This document shows, one piece after another, positions 54,337 through 64,000 of a DNA stretch of 64,000 nt (its first letter is position 1; every line of letters begins with the position of its first letter). The position numbers were made by a program, and so were the translations under genes. Location of the stretch: positions 1,904,059 to 1,968,058 of the forward strand of contig NZ_JAKKSL010000001.1 of assembly GCF_022669015.1 (NCBI RefSeq). Direction: 5' to 3'. The notes beneath the pieces are model-generated. The model ran no database searches, was not told the origin of the DNA, and saw only the letters and a list, made by a program, of their open reading frames with translations. The DNA comes from Colwellia maritima. GTDB lineage: Bacteria; Pseudomonadota; Gammaproteobacteria; Enterobacterales; Alteromonadaceae.

Positions 54337-54864
54337 CTCTAATTAGGTTGTTTACGTCTTTGTTTTTAAATGATAGTTATGCTTGTGTTAAGTTATTGGA
54401 ATACCGTTTGGAATACCAAAGTGGATATGTGGTGGGTTCGGTGGTAAGAGAGGGAGTCGAACCGGGCGATCTATTTGCATTAACATGGTCGGGTGATGGC
54501 TATTTATAATACGCGTGATTGGTGGATGAGTTGTGAGGTTTGTCACAGTACTGGTAGTGTAAGAACAATCAGTCTACAGCACTTTATATTAACTTATCCG
54601 TTTCAATTGAGTAGTTTGATTTCTTTAGTTATTTTATTAAATGAAACTTGTACTGAGTTTCATTTATTTGCTTGCTTACTAGTCTCATTAGTCGGGGCCT
54701 TATATTCTTTCTTAGTTTCTTGTGTCATTGGCTCTTCAGTAACGTCCACAAACGCATCTTGTGGTTGGTTATTTAATAATTAGAACAACTAGTAATTGAA
54801 ATAAAAACCTCGTATTTAGCAATTTTTTCTACATATAAAATAGATCACTTAATTAATGAAACCG

Positions 54865-55414
54865 CTATAACTCAGTGAATAAAAAAATTTTTAAACCGAT
54901 CAATATTAAGATAACACCACCAAGTAATTCAGCTTTGTGTTCTAACCAGCCTACCCGTTTTTCTTCCAATAATAACCCCAAGACAACTAAATAAAAAAGT
55001 TGTGATACCAATAAGAAAACATGCAAGCAATGGGTTTACATCAATTAGTGTTAATGTAAAGCCGGCTGCCATCGCATCAATACTGGTCGCAATAGCAAGA
55101 ATTAGCATCACTTTATGGGTGATTCTAACTATATCTTCTTCAATTCCTTCTGAAAAAGATTCATAGATCATTTTACATCCTATTAATAATAAAAGTATAA
55201 ATGCTATCCATTTTGCATAAGACTCTACCCAACCAAGAATACCCATTCCTCCTAGGTATCCTATTAGGGGCATAATTCCCTGAAATATACCGAAATATAT
55301 ACCCGACATCAGGGCCAATGATCTAATATTTTTTTCGTGTTTCGAGCCTAAGCCTATCGACACAGCAAAAGCATCCATACTTAAAGCTGCGGCAAGTATT
55401 AAAACTTCAGTCAT
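54865..55414 (-). CDS. mntP: Manganese efflux pump MntP, frameshifted
   Basis: A six-helix Mn2+ exporter. [20 protein letters not shown] and [17 protein letters not shown] carry the two conserved Asp motifs of MntP. The frame as read stops at 54929; removing one base near 54962 restores [20 protein letters not shown] to a TAG at 54865, the conserved ending, total about 182 residues. A truncated CsoR-type gene lies 13 bases upstream on the same strand. I see no yybP-ykoY riboswitch before it, but the upstream region has been rearranged. Confidence 0.88.
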
Positions 55415-55427
55415 TTAGAACCTATCA

Positions 55428-55595
55428 TTATTTTAAATAGCTTTTAAGTGCAGAGTTAATTTGCTCTACTTCTTCTTGTCTTTGTTGCTGAGTAATATCG
55501 TCAGCACCTAAGTGTTCTCTAATATGTTCTTCTAATACTACATTCATCAAACCATTTACTGCGCCTTTAATTGCTTTATTTGCAATGAAATAACG
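55428..55595 (-). pseudogene. CsoR/RcnR-family regulator, C-terminal fragment
   Basis: KAIKGAVNGLMNVVLEEHIR and EHL, then QQQRQEEVEQINSALKSYLK, is the second and third helix of a DUF156 (CsoR/RcnR/FrmR) metal or formaldehyde sensor. The N-terminal helix with its Cys/His is missing: the frame upstream (to 55655) reads unrelated sequence that lies over a transporter fragment on the other strand. Confidence 0.7.
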
Positions 55596-55598
55596 GGC

Positions 55599-55778
55599 AT
55601 GTACAATACTAAAATTAACGATTTTCCTGTATGGAAAATAGTCGCTTCGCATCAAGCAGCTATGATTTCTATTTCATCAGATAAACGGCTAAGTAATGAA
55701 GAATATAAGCATATATTAAAGCAATATTTACTTCAATTATTTCATGTTTCTGTTGAATTATTACCTTCAAAAATGTAA
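55599..55778 (+). pseudogene. CDF metal transporter (DmeF-like), C-terminal fragment
   Basis: 59 codons: TKINDFPVWKIVASHQAAMI then SISSDKRLSNEEYKHILKQY and LFHVSVEL. This resembles the cytoplasmic end of DmeF-type cobalt/nickel efflux proteins (DxHVWRVGPGHxAAIVSI....HVTVEV). The membrane part is missing. It lies head to head with the regulator fragment, as if the centre of a divergent pair had been deleted. Confidence 0.6.
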
Positions 55779-55932
55779 TCCTATGGCCTTTATTTTTTGT
55801 TATTGTGACTTAGTAAGTCGCAATAACAAGCGTAAGAATTATCTTGCTATGTTACTGTGAATCAAAATGACAGTAATTGTTTTATTGAGGCTTGCTAGTT
55901 TGCTATACTCGCCGCCTTAAATTTTATTAGGA

Positions 55933-56673
55933 ATGTATCGTTTGTTAACACTTTTACGTTTTATTTTGATGTCGTTTGTTTTTCTATCTATATGTATTAT
56001 TTCATGTTTTTACTGTTTGTTAAGACCTTTTCATCGAGATAATGTTTATTATACCTCTAAATATTTAGGTAAAATTACTAAACTTCTCGGTTTGGATGTT
56101 GAGGTTAGAATACCAGATTCTATTAAAAATATAGGTCCGGTGATTTATGTTACTAATCATCAAAGTAATTACGATGTTTTTACTGTGGCTAATGCGGTTC
56201 AGCCAGGTACGGTAACTGTAGGTAAAAAAAGTTTAAAATGGATCCCCATTTTTGGGCAAATGTATTGGTTAACGGGTAATATTCTAATTGACCGTAAAGA
56301 TACCAATAAAGCCATGGGCACTATGAATGTTACGGTAGATAAAATTCTAAAGAATAAACTTTCTGTATGGATGTTTCCTGAGGGAACACGAAGCCAAGGG
56401 CGCGGTCTTTTACCTTTCAAAACAGGTGCATTTCGAACCGCGATGAAAGCTAATGTACCGATTGTGCCTATTTGTGCAAGTAGTCAGGGAGAATCTTTTA
56501 GTTTAGGTCGTTGGAATAATGGTAAAATGATTATAGAGCTATTAGATCCTGTTTATATGCCTGAAGATAAAAATGTTAGCGCTCGTAATCTTACGGACCA
56601 AGTACATGCTTTGATGAAAGCTAAAATTAGTCAACTCGACGAAGAAGTAGCAAAGGGACAAAAAAATGATTAA
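55933..56673 (+). CDS. plsC: 1-acyl-sn-glycerol-3-phosphate acyltransferase PlsC
   Basis: Makes phosphatidic acid from lysophosphatidic acid at the inner membrane. 246 residues with an N-terminal helix (LLTLLRFILMSFVFLSICII), the catalytic NHQSNYDVF (the usual H-x4-D, with Asn in place of the more common Ser) and MFPEGTRSQGRG, then VPIVPICAS. It overlaps rraB by 8 bases. Intact. Confidence 0.92.
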   Translation: MYRLLTLLRFILMSFVFLSICIISCFYCLLRPFHRDNVYYTSKYLGKITKLLGLDVEVRIPDSIKNIGPVIYVTNHQSNYDVFTVANAVQPGTVTVGKKSLKWIPIFGQMYWLTGNILIDRKDTNKAMGTMNVTVDKILKNKLSVWMFPEGTRSQGRGLLPFKTGAFRTAMKANVPIVPICASSQGESFSLGRWNNGKMIIELLDPVYMPEDKNVSARNLTDQVHALMKAKISQLDEEVAKGQKND

Positions 56674-57016
56674 TGAAGAATTACAACAGTGGTTTGAACA
56701 TACTGATGCCCTTGTTGGTGAGTTGTTAGAAGATGGTACGAATGAAGAAGTTTATCACACGATAGAGCATCACTTTGCCAGTGAAAATTTTGATTTACTT
56801 GAGAAGGCGGCGATTGCTGCATTTAAATTGGGTTTTGAGATCGAAGAGCCAGAGGAAGCAGAGCTTGAAAATGGCGATAAAGTTTTTGCCTTTGATATTG
56901 TTACTGAGCAAATGTTAAATGCTGAATTACTTAGAGCAGAAACGAAAGCAATGTTTGAATTAGCTCAAAAGTGCAACGTAGATTATGACGGTTGGGGAAC
57001 TTACTTCGAAGAGTAA
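56666..57016 (+). CDS. rraB: Ribonuclease E inhibitor RraB
   Basis: 116 residues, acidic, with DALVGELLEDGTNEEVYHTI, KLGFEIEEPEEAELENGDKV and CNVDYDGWGTYFEE, the RraB pattern. It binds RNase E and modulates degradosome activity. Translationally coupled to plsC. A terminator follows. Confidence 0.93.
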   Translation: MINEELQQWFEHTDALVGELLEDGTNEEVYHTIEHHFASENFDLLEKAAIAAFKLGFEIEEPEEAELENGDKVFAFDIVTEQMLNAELLRAETKAMFELAQKCNVDYDGWGTYFEE

Positions 57017-57057
57017 CTTAGCCTATATTGAGATAGTTAGCGTTCAGTCGTAATATA

Positions 57058-57086
57058 AAAATCAAAGCGTAATGCTTTGATTTTTG
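57058..57086 (+). terminator. Terminator after rraB
   Basis: AAATCAAAGC and GCTTTGATTT form a 10-bp stem with a T-run. The next bases repeat TTTTTTAACTATACTTTTT twice. Confidence 0.85.
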
Positions 57087-57146
57087 TTTTTTAACTATAC
57101 TTTTTTGTTTTTTAACTATACTTTTTGACCAATTACGTTTTAGAAA

Positions 57147-58163
57147 TTAATGTTGCCCTGTTGAGTCTCTCACAACAAGTTGGGGTGTATATTGCGTAGT
57201 TATGTGATTGATCGGTTGTTTTCTATAAGTAGCAATTAATAAGTTAGCGGCGTTTTCAGCAATTTTTTGGGTAGGCTGATCAGCGGTTGTTAATCTTGGC
57301 CATGTTTGACGAGAAAAAGGGCTGTTTTCAAATCCCGTAATTGAAAGTTCTTCAGGAATTGCAACACCCATTAACCGTGATGCAAATAATGCACCTGCGG
57401 CAATTTCATCGTTACATGAAAAAATTGCACTGGGTTTTCTTGTTGACGTTAATAGTTGTTTTGCCCCATTTACACCAGATTCAAATGAATAAGCTCCTTG
57501 TATAATTAATTGCTCATCTATAGCAATATTATTGTCAGATAAGGCTTGTTTATAACCTTTTAAGCGCTCAATAGTCGACTTATGCTCTGATTCCCCCGTT
57601 ATGAAAGCAATATCTTTATGACCTAAATCTATAAGGTGTTGGGTAATACTTACTGATGCTTCATAATCGTTAACCATAATACAGGGCGTTAACTCATCAG
57701 GCTGTTTGTCACCAGACATAATTCGAACAACGTCAACGTCCGGCGCTAATATATGTTTAACAAATTCTGGGTTTTCTGAAAAAGGAGGCGTTAAAACTAA
57801 GCCAAAGCAATGCGTGAATGTTTAATCATGTTAGTGATAGATGCTAGTAAATCACTGGACTCGGCACTACACGGATGGATTAATAATTCAAAACCTAATT
57901 TTTTACACGCTTCTAAAATACCATTTTGCATATCTATAATGTAATAAGCATTTGGATTGTCATATATAAATGCAATAGTAAAGGCTTTACTACCCGCTAG
58001 ATTTCTGGCGGCTAAATTGGGTTGGTACTGCAGAGCTTCGACAACTGCCATTACCTTTTCTCGCGTAGACTGCCTCACTGAGGGTTCGTTATTCACAACT
58101 CTTGAAACAGTTTTTATTGAAACGCTTGACTTGTTTGGCAACGTCATTGATTGTCGCTTTCAT
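57147..58163 (-). CDS. LacI-family repressor, NagR-like, frameshifted
   Basis: About 339 residues. The start is the ATG at 58163 (MKATINDVAK), joined across one extra base near 58131 to SSVSIKTVSRVVNNEPSVRQ and YQPNLAARNLAGSK. A second break near 57807 separates MIKHSRIA from FGLVLTPPFSENPEFVKHIL and the effector domain with IFSCNDEIAAGALFASRLMG. It is divergent from a TonB receptor and chitobiase. Operators matching the NagR type (TGACAxCGCTGTCA) lie in front of the receptor gene, so control by GlcNAc or its 6-phosphate is a fair inference. Confidence 0.8.
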
Positions 58164-58588
58164 CTATTTGTGTAGCCTTAAATAGGATTATTATATGGTG
58201 CATTCGCCCTCTACATGGCGTCAGAGCCCTATAGGGTATGTTTTTATTGAAAGCTCGGCAACTACTAATTAGGCATCCATATAAAGAGATCTTTTTTTAT
58301 TGGGTATTTTGAGCTCTAAAAAGAGTTCTAAAAAGAGCCTAAAAGTAACTTTTGCCTGAGTAAAATACAAAAGGCATGCAGTAATATACATCGATAAAGT
58401 TCTTTTTTTTATATCAATTTATATTTTTAGGCTAATTTTGACTAAAGAACGATAACTTTTACTTATCTTGTATACAAAATATCATAAGTAAATTGTATTT
58501 AAATACAGTCACTTAATTATTTAGTGTCGGTTTATTTAGGATATTGACTAGCCATAATAGAATTTTTTGTGTATGGTTTATCTAATTC

Positions 58589-58604
58589 ATGACAACGCTG
58601 TCAT
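58589..58604. promoter_or_regulatory. NagR-type operator 1
   Basis: ATGACAACGCTGTCAT: the half-site ATGACA is inverted around CG. The centre lies 21 bases from that of operator 2, two helical turns apart. Confidence 0.75.
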
Positions 58605-58609
58605 TTAAA

Positions 58610-58625
58610 AAGACAGCGCTGTCTT
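58610..58625. promoter_or_regulatory. NagR-type operator 2
   Basis: AAGACAGCGCTGTCTT is a perfect 16-base palindrome with the CG centre typical of LacI-family operators, 57 bases before the receptor start codon. Confidence 0.8.
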
Positions 58626-58681
58626 AATGAAGTTGTTAAATTATAATTATATTTCTATAAAACATGTGTGAGGGAAAGTCG

Positions 58682-61355
58682 ATGTCAACTACAACATTTA
58701 AAAGAGGCGTATTAGCGAGCTCAATCGCTTTAATCTTAGCGGGTGGTGTTGCGCCAATGGTGATGGCTGCCGAAGATGCAGCAGAAAAAGAAATGGAAGT
58801 CATTCGGGTGTCTGGTATTCGGGGCAGTATGAAGGAAAATATAAATGCTAAACGTTTTTCTGATAGTATTGTTGATGTTATTACGTCAGAAGATATTGGT
58901 AAGTTTCCAGATAAAAACGTAGCTGAATCTCTTTCACGCATTACCGGGGTTGGTGTTAGCCGCGAATTTGGTGAAGGTGAAAAAATTACAATTCGTGGTT
59001 CAGGTCCGTCACAAAATAGAACGTTATTAAATGGCCAAAATGTTGCTACAGCAGATTGGTTTATTTTAGATAATCCATCACGTGGTTTTAATTTTACTTT
59101 ATTACCTTCATCTTTAGTTAAAGGGTTAGAAGTATATAAAACGCCAGAAGCAAAAAGTGATGAGGGCTCTATTGGTGGTACTATTGTTTTGCGCACTCGT
59201 AAACCCTTAGAGCTTGATGCCAATACTTTTAATTTAGGTTTACAAGCCCAGTACTCGGAAACGTCAGAGAAAACAGACCCACAAATAGACGCTTTATATT
59301 CTTGGAAAAATGAAGACGAAAATTTTGGTGTGTTGCTATCAGTAACTCAGCAAGATCGTACTGTGCAACGTGAAGGGCTAGAAGTTTTAGGTGGACCCTC
59401 AAGAGATGAAAATGGCATGCGAGCACCTAAAGATATTGGTGTGCCAATTTTTAAACAAGATAGAGAACGTCAAACGGTTTTTGCTAGTGTTCAATATGTA
59501 CCTACAGATAATCTAGAGTTCACATTAAATTTGTTAGACTCAAGCATGGATGCTAATAATGCCAATTCCAACTTACTTCTGCGCCCACAAAATAATTTAT
59601 TAGCGCTTACCAATACCTCTGTTAATGGGTCTGATATTTATCTTTGGTACTGTGGCAGGTGATGGATCTTACGAATGGGATTTTATTAACCGTGAGTCAA
59701 GCACCGAAACGTCTTCTTATGATTTAGATATGAATTACACGGGTGGTAATTATACATTACATGCCCAAATTGGTATGACTGAAGCGTCAGGTGGCACCTA
59801 TAATGAAACATCATGGAGTTTTGTTCCAAATGTATCGGGTGCTGAATCAGGTTATTCTTTTGATTTATCAAATCGTGAAGCTATTAGTGGTGTTGATCCT
59901 ACTGATGGCAGCAAATGGAAACAAAACTGGACTTGGGGCGGAAATAAACCGACGACAGATGAAGAAAGCTATGGTCAGTTAGATCTTAATTTAGATGTTG
60001 ATTATGGACCATTTAGCAGTGTGGATGTGGGTATTAAATATAGAGATCATGATCGTTCACAAGGTAGACAAGCTTATAGTTGGCACGCGCCAGGTACAAG
60101 TAATGTTGCTGATGGTTATATGTGGTGGGCTTTTGATGAATGTCCTACATTAGACACTTGTGGTCAAACAACGGGTACTGAATCTGTTGCAGACAATGTA
60201 GTTAATGGCAATTTAACAGAGCAACGCGCAGGTGATCGTGAAGCGTTTATGCAATTAGGTTTTGGCGGTGATGCTGATTATGCAATTAGTGATTCGTTGG
60301 GTGAAATTTGGGATATTAACGAATCAATTTTATCGCTATATGCTCAAGGTAATTTTTCAGGTGATTCATTTAGAGGTAATGTGGGTGTCAGGGTTGTACA
60401 AACATCTCAAACAGCGTCAAGCTACAACTTTAGCCTGGATTCTTGGGGTTTAAATACGGTTGGCAGCAAATCAGGCAATGTTGATGTAGACTGGTTGACT
60501 CCTGCTTATTTAGAGTGGGTTACTGAAAAGCGCGACTATACTGAAGTACTACCAAGTTTCAATATTGCCTTTGATGCAACAGAAAATCAAATTGTACGTT
60601 TTGGTGCAGCTCGTGTAATGTCTAGACCTAATTATAGTGATTTAGCGCCAATTGAAAGTGTTGGTGCACTTAATGTTGAATTCCCAACAGGAACATCGGG
60701 AAATCCAGACTTAAAACCTCAAATTGCGGATCAATTTGATGTGACATGGGAATGGTATTTTGATGATTCATCCGTTGTGTCTGTCGCTTACTTTTATAAA
60801 GATATTCAAAGTTACCGTACAACTGGTTCATATATTGCTCCTTATTTTAATGAGCAAGATGATGAATGGGTAGATGTAACGATTAATCGTCCTGATAATG
60901 GTTTGGGGGGCAGTACTGATGGACTAGAAATTGGTTATCAACAAGCCTTTGGTAATTTTGGTCTTGCGAGTAACTACACTTATACAAATGCCGATAGCAA
61001 TCAAGCACGCGTGGAAGGTGTTGCAGGGTCAGGCCTTGTTGAAGGTGCATCTGACCATATGTTTAATGCTACCGCGTATTATGAAAATGAAACCTTTGGG
61101 GCTCGTTTAATGTATAACTATCGTACTGAGTGGTATAAAGGAGTTTCTTGGACAGGGGCTGAATTGTGGAATAAATCTTATGGCCAATTAGATTTTAGTT
61201 CTTCATATACTATTTCAGAAAATTTCAATGTGGTTTTTGAAGCAGTAAATCTTACCGATGAAGAAGTGATTGAATATGATGGTAAAGAAAGTCGCTTAAT
61301 GTCAGTGTATCAAAATGGTCGTCGTTTTGTGCTTGGGCTTAATGTAAGCTTTTAA
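58682..61355 (+). CDS. TonB-dependent receptor, probably for chito-oligosaccharides, frameshifted
   Basis: Outer-membrane active transporter of about 890 residues. Start MSTTTFKRGV at 58682 behind GAGGG; signal peptide to MVMAAE; TonB box near EVIRVSG; plug domain with SIVDVITSEDIGKFPDKNVA, ESLSRITGVGVSREFGEGEK and TIRGSGPSQNRTLLNGQ. The barrel ends in NLTDEEVIEYDGKESR and QNGRRFVLGLNVSF with the terminal Phe. One extra T near 59640 breaks the frame; removing it reads SDIIFGTVAGDGSYEWDF. Context (NagR operators, GH20 gene) points to GlcNAc oligomers as substrate. Confidence 0.88.
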
Positions 61356-61371
61356 TATTTGGAAAGTATGT

Positions 61372-61400
61372 AAAACCTCGCTTTTAAGTGAGGTTTTTTT
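61372..61400 (+). terminator. Terminator after the TonB receptor gene
   Basis: AAACCTCGCTT and AAGTGAGGTTT form a stem followed by seven T, 17 bases after the stop. Confidence 0.88.
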
Positions 61401-61447
61401 ATTTTAATCACTAGCCTTCGTCTTGGTTGATAATAATGGGTGATGTA

Positions 61448-64000
61448 ATGAATAACGCGTTAATAAAATTTTTTTTATTACTTTTACTGGTGACTGGCTG
61501 TGAAAAAACGCCACAAAATTTACATGAAACACCATCAAATTCGTCTTTAACTTTAGCGAACCAATATGATATTGAGCGTCTTGCTGAGGAGCTTGATGTG
61601 AGTTATCGTGTTGTTACTAACATTCCTTCTAACCAATGCAACGCTAAAGTGGCGGATGGCGCTTGTTTTGAAGTGGCATTAAGTTTCACAGCAAAAGAAG
61701 CGATTACAGCCAAAGGTTGGACGATATATTTTAGTCAAATAGCACCAATTCAATCCTTTGAAAGTGACGACTTTACTGTTAAACACATTAATGGTGATTT
61801 ACATCAAATAACGCTAAAAGAAGGCTTTAACGGTTTTGCTAAAGGTGAAACTAAAACCTTATTATTTAGAGCCATGTTTTGGTCTTTGGCTGAATCCGAT
61901 GCGATGCCAAATTATATTGTAAGTGCTAATGGTACGCTACCCTTAGTGATTAGTAGTACCGTTCCGACTGTTGATACTGAAACTGGTTTAGAAGTATTAC
62001 CTCATGTTGTGGCTTTTACTGCTTATGAAAAGCAATTTAAACGCTCTGCTTCTGATTCAACTCAATGGTTAAATAGTGCTGCACTGTATCAACGTAACTT
62101 AAAACTAGGTCAATCTAAACTCGATGTGAATAACGTCATTATTCCTACACCCAAATCGATTATTTATGATCAAAATAATGCGATGCTAGATCTAGCAACT
62201 GGGTTAAAAGTGGATTTTGGCAATGTTGAAAAGTCAACTGTTTCAGTTGCCATTGCGAGATTAAATCGTGTTGGTATTAAAAGTAGTAATTCAGGCGTAC
62301 CACTTAAACTTGGTATTGCCAGTGATGACAGTAAACCGATAGGCAGCTATCAATTAGCAATATCAGCTGATGTAATTAACGTGATAGGCACTGATTCATC
62401 TGGTGTTTTTAACGGATTACAGTCGCTATCAAGCCTTATTACTTTAGGAAAGACTCAAGTACCTTTGTTAGTGGTTGATGATGAGCCTCATTATCAATTT
62501 CGCGGTTTATTAGTTGATGTGGCGCGTAATTTTCACGACAAAGCTTTTATTTTAGCGTTACTGGAACAAATGTCGGCATATAAACTCAATAAGCTACATT
62601 TGCATTTGGGGGATGATGAAGGTTGGCGTTTAGAAATACCTTCATTACCCGAACTAACTGAAGTGAGTAGTGTGCGCTGTTTAGATCTTAAAGATGATTA
62701 TTGCCTGATGCCACAACTTGGCGCAGGGGTTGATAATACCAGTGCTGTTAATGGTTATTATAGTGTGGCAGATTATCAAGAAATATTAAAAGCCGCTACT
62801 GCTCGCCATATTCAAGTGATTCCATCGTTAGATATGCCCGGCCATTCACGTTCCGCAATTAAGGCAATGGCTGCACGTAGTAAAAAATATTCCATTGCTG
62901 AAGAGACTGAAAAAGCTCAGCAATATATATTGCAAGATGATAATGATCCAACGGTTTATTCGTCAGTACAATTTTATAACGATAATACCATTAATGTCTG
63001 TTTAGAGTCTTCGTATGACTTTGTTAGCGAAGTCATGACGCAAGTGAAAAAAATACATGCCGATGCGGGGCAACCGTTAACGCGTTATCATATTGGTGCA
63101 GATGAAACTGCCGGCGCTTGGCTTGAGTCGCAAGCATGTAAAGACTTTGTCGCTAATAACGATAAAGGTGTTAATAATATGAACGAGCTTGGCGCCTATT
63201 TTATCGAACGAGTGGCGGGTATTTTATCTGATTTAAATATTGAAACAGCAGGTGGAGCGATGGTATGGAGCATACACGAAAAGAGCATATGCCGGCTATC
63301 GTTCAGGCCAATGCTTGGGATGTTTTATTTTGGTCTGGGCATAATAAAGCTCATCAACTGGTGAATAGAGGTTGGCAAGTTGTTTTGTCATCACCCGATG
63401 TGCTTTACTTTGATTTTCCTTATGAAGCGGATCCTAAAGAGCATGGTTATTATTGGGCTTCACGACACACCAACACCGAAAAAGTGTTTCAGTTTATGCC
63501 TGATAATTTGCCCGTGCATGCTGAGTTTTGGTTGGATCGACAAGATAATGCCTACACAGCTGATGACACTAAAACACCACTGAAATCCGATCATCACTTT
63601 TTAGGTATTCAAGGACAACTGTGGAGTGAAAACACACGAACAGATAATGTTGCGCAGTATAAAATTTTTCCTCGCTTATTTGCTTTAGCCGAAAGAGCGT
63701 GGCATTTGGCTGAGTGGGCTGTACCATATAATTATAAAGGTGCCGTTTATGATCAACAGTCGCACGTTTTTACTGAAAAGATGAAAGAGAAACGTGATCA
63801 ACAATGGACTGTTTTTGCTAATACAATTGGTCAAAAAGCGTTGCCTAAATTAGAGAATGATAATATTTTTTATCGTTTACCTACCGTTGGCGGAGTGATT
63901 AAAAATGGCACATTAATGGCAAATATAGCCTTTCCTGGTATAGCAATAGAATACAAAGTCGATAATAAAGAGTGGAAACTATATTCTATGCCTGTTGCCG
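61448..64000 (+). CDS. GH20 beta-N-acetylhexosaminidase (chitobiase), partial and frameshifted
   Basis: Hydrolyses GlcNAc from chito-oligosaccharides. The start MNNALIKFFLLLLLVTGCEK gives a lipoprotein signal with Cys at residue 18 (an ATG at 61436 is also possible). The CHB_HEX cellulose-binding-like domain and domain II precede the GH20 barrel: FRGLLVDVARNFHDKAF, LNKLHLHLGDDEGWRLEI and RYHIGADETAGAW with the catalytic Asp-Glu pair. One missing T near 63261 (GGTTGG read as GGTGG) shifts the frame; corrected, it reads AGWSDGMEHTRKEHMPAIVQ and continues past the window end with QGQLWSE. About 850 residues are inside the window. Confidence 0.9.

Larger units (their letters stand above)
53884..54864. 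other. Intergenic scar region before mntP
   Basis: 980 bases with no credible gene. From left to right: IS3-type end remnants (54015-54041), repeat R1 copy 2, a hairpin and an ssrA-3'-end-like sequence (54283-54336), and a second degenerate tRNA-like 3' end near 54440-54475 (GAGGGAGTCGAACCGGGCGA). A 96-codon frame at 54493-54783 has no ribosome site or recognisable sequence. Confidence 0.6.
58164..58681. other. Divergent regulatory region, repressor to TonB receptor
   Basis: About 518 AT-rich bases with two operator palindromes at 58589-58625. No gene is seen. Confidence 0.6.

Noticed and set aside
54493..54783. Small Cys-containing membrane protein gene
   Set aside because: No ribosome site, no family resemblance, and it lies in a region made of mobile-element scars.
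54865..55930. yybP-ykoY manganese riboswitch upstream of mntP
   Set aside because: No matching structure was recognised; the region upstream is occupied by truncated regulator and transporter fragments.

Overview
The window looks like chromosomal DNA of a marine gammaproteobacterium of the Alteromonadales, most likely Colwelliaceae (Colwellia/Thalassotalea type). The evidence is the AT-rich composition, a complete tol-pal operon, lolCDE, smpB-ssrA (tag peptide ANDDTFALAA), PEP-CTERM and GlyGly-CTERM sorting signals, and a GlcNAc/chitin locus with NagR-like operators. The genus is an inference; there is no rRNA gene to confirm it.

Layout. 1-3040: end of an AraC regulator, a LacI regulator and a secreted M28 peptidase. 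3041-6590: two inverted copies of one IS3-family element, each with its own 3-bp target duplication, around a broken PEP-CTERM gene. 6860-7900: integrase fragment and tRNA-derived scraps. 7906-13880: a decayed integrative element of about 6 kb (P4-type integrase, AlpA, inovirus Gp2-like protein, one lipoprotein cargo gene) inserted at the 3' end of ssrA. 13871-27450: core genes: ssrA, smpB, lolCDE, a candidate antisense-oriented sRNA, ybgC-tolQRAB-pal-cpoB, three tandem tRNA-Lys genes with a degenerate tail, nadA and tRNA-Ser.

27668-43330 is accessory. It holds an NYN/LOTUS gene, NERD and IS91 scraps, then a set of integron-type gene cassettes without any visible integrase: acetyltransferase, DUF2971 protein, a long GlyGly-CTERM protein, a HEPN-like protein, a ParD/RelE toxin-antitoxin pair and a PIN-like protein. 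Four cassette units show the diagnostic complementarity between the 5' core site (GTTxxxx) and the 3' R'' site (xxxxAAC). An IS1182-family element sits inside the core site of one attC, and a second copy and two solo right ends also abut GTT core sites. A block of ordinary envelope genes (LpxH-like phosphoesterase, glycosyltransferase, PAP2 phosphatase) interrupts the array.

43327-51370: small membrane, ACT and SMR genes, then a TetR-controlled set for electrophile/redox functions (AhpD-like, GST, DsbA-like, AraC, ferric-reductase-like) and an LRR protein. 51727-57016: a beta-propeller GlyGly-CTERM protein, an intergenic region with mobile-element scars, mntP, a deletion scar of a CsoR-type regulator and CDF transporter pair, plsC and rraB. 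57147-64000: NagR-like repressor, TonB-dependent receptor with two operators, and a GH20 chitobiase that runs off the end, together a chito-oligosaccharide uptake and hydrolysis module.

A caution on reading: at least twenty genes, including essential ones (lolC, tolQ, nadA), are broken by single-base indels, mostly in short homopolymers. This is most simply explained by sequencing or assembly error, so 'frameshifted' below does not by itself mean 'pseudogene'.
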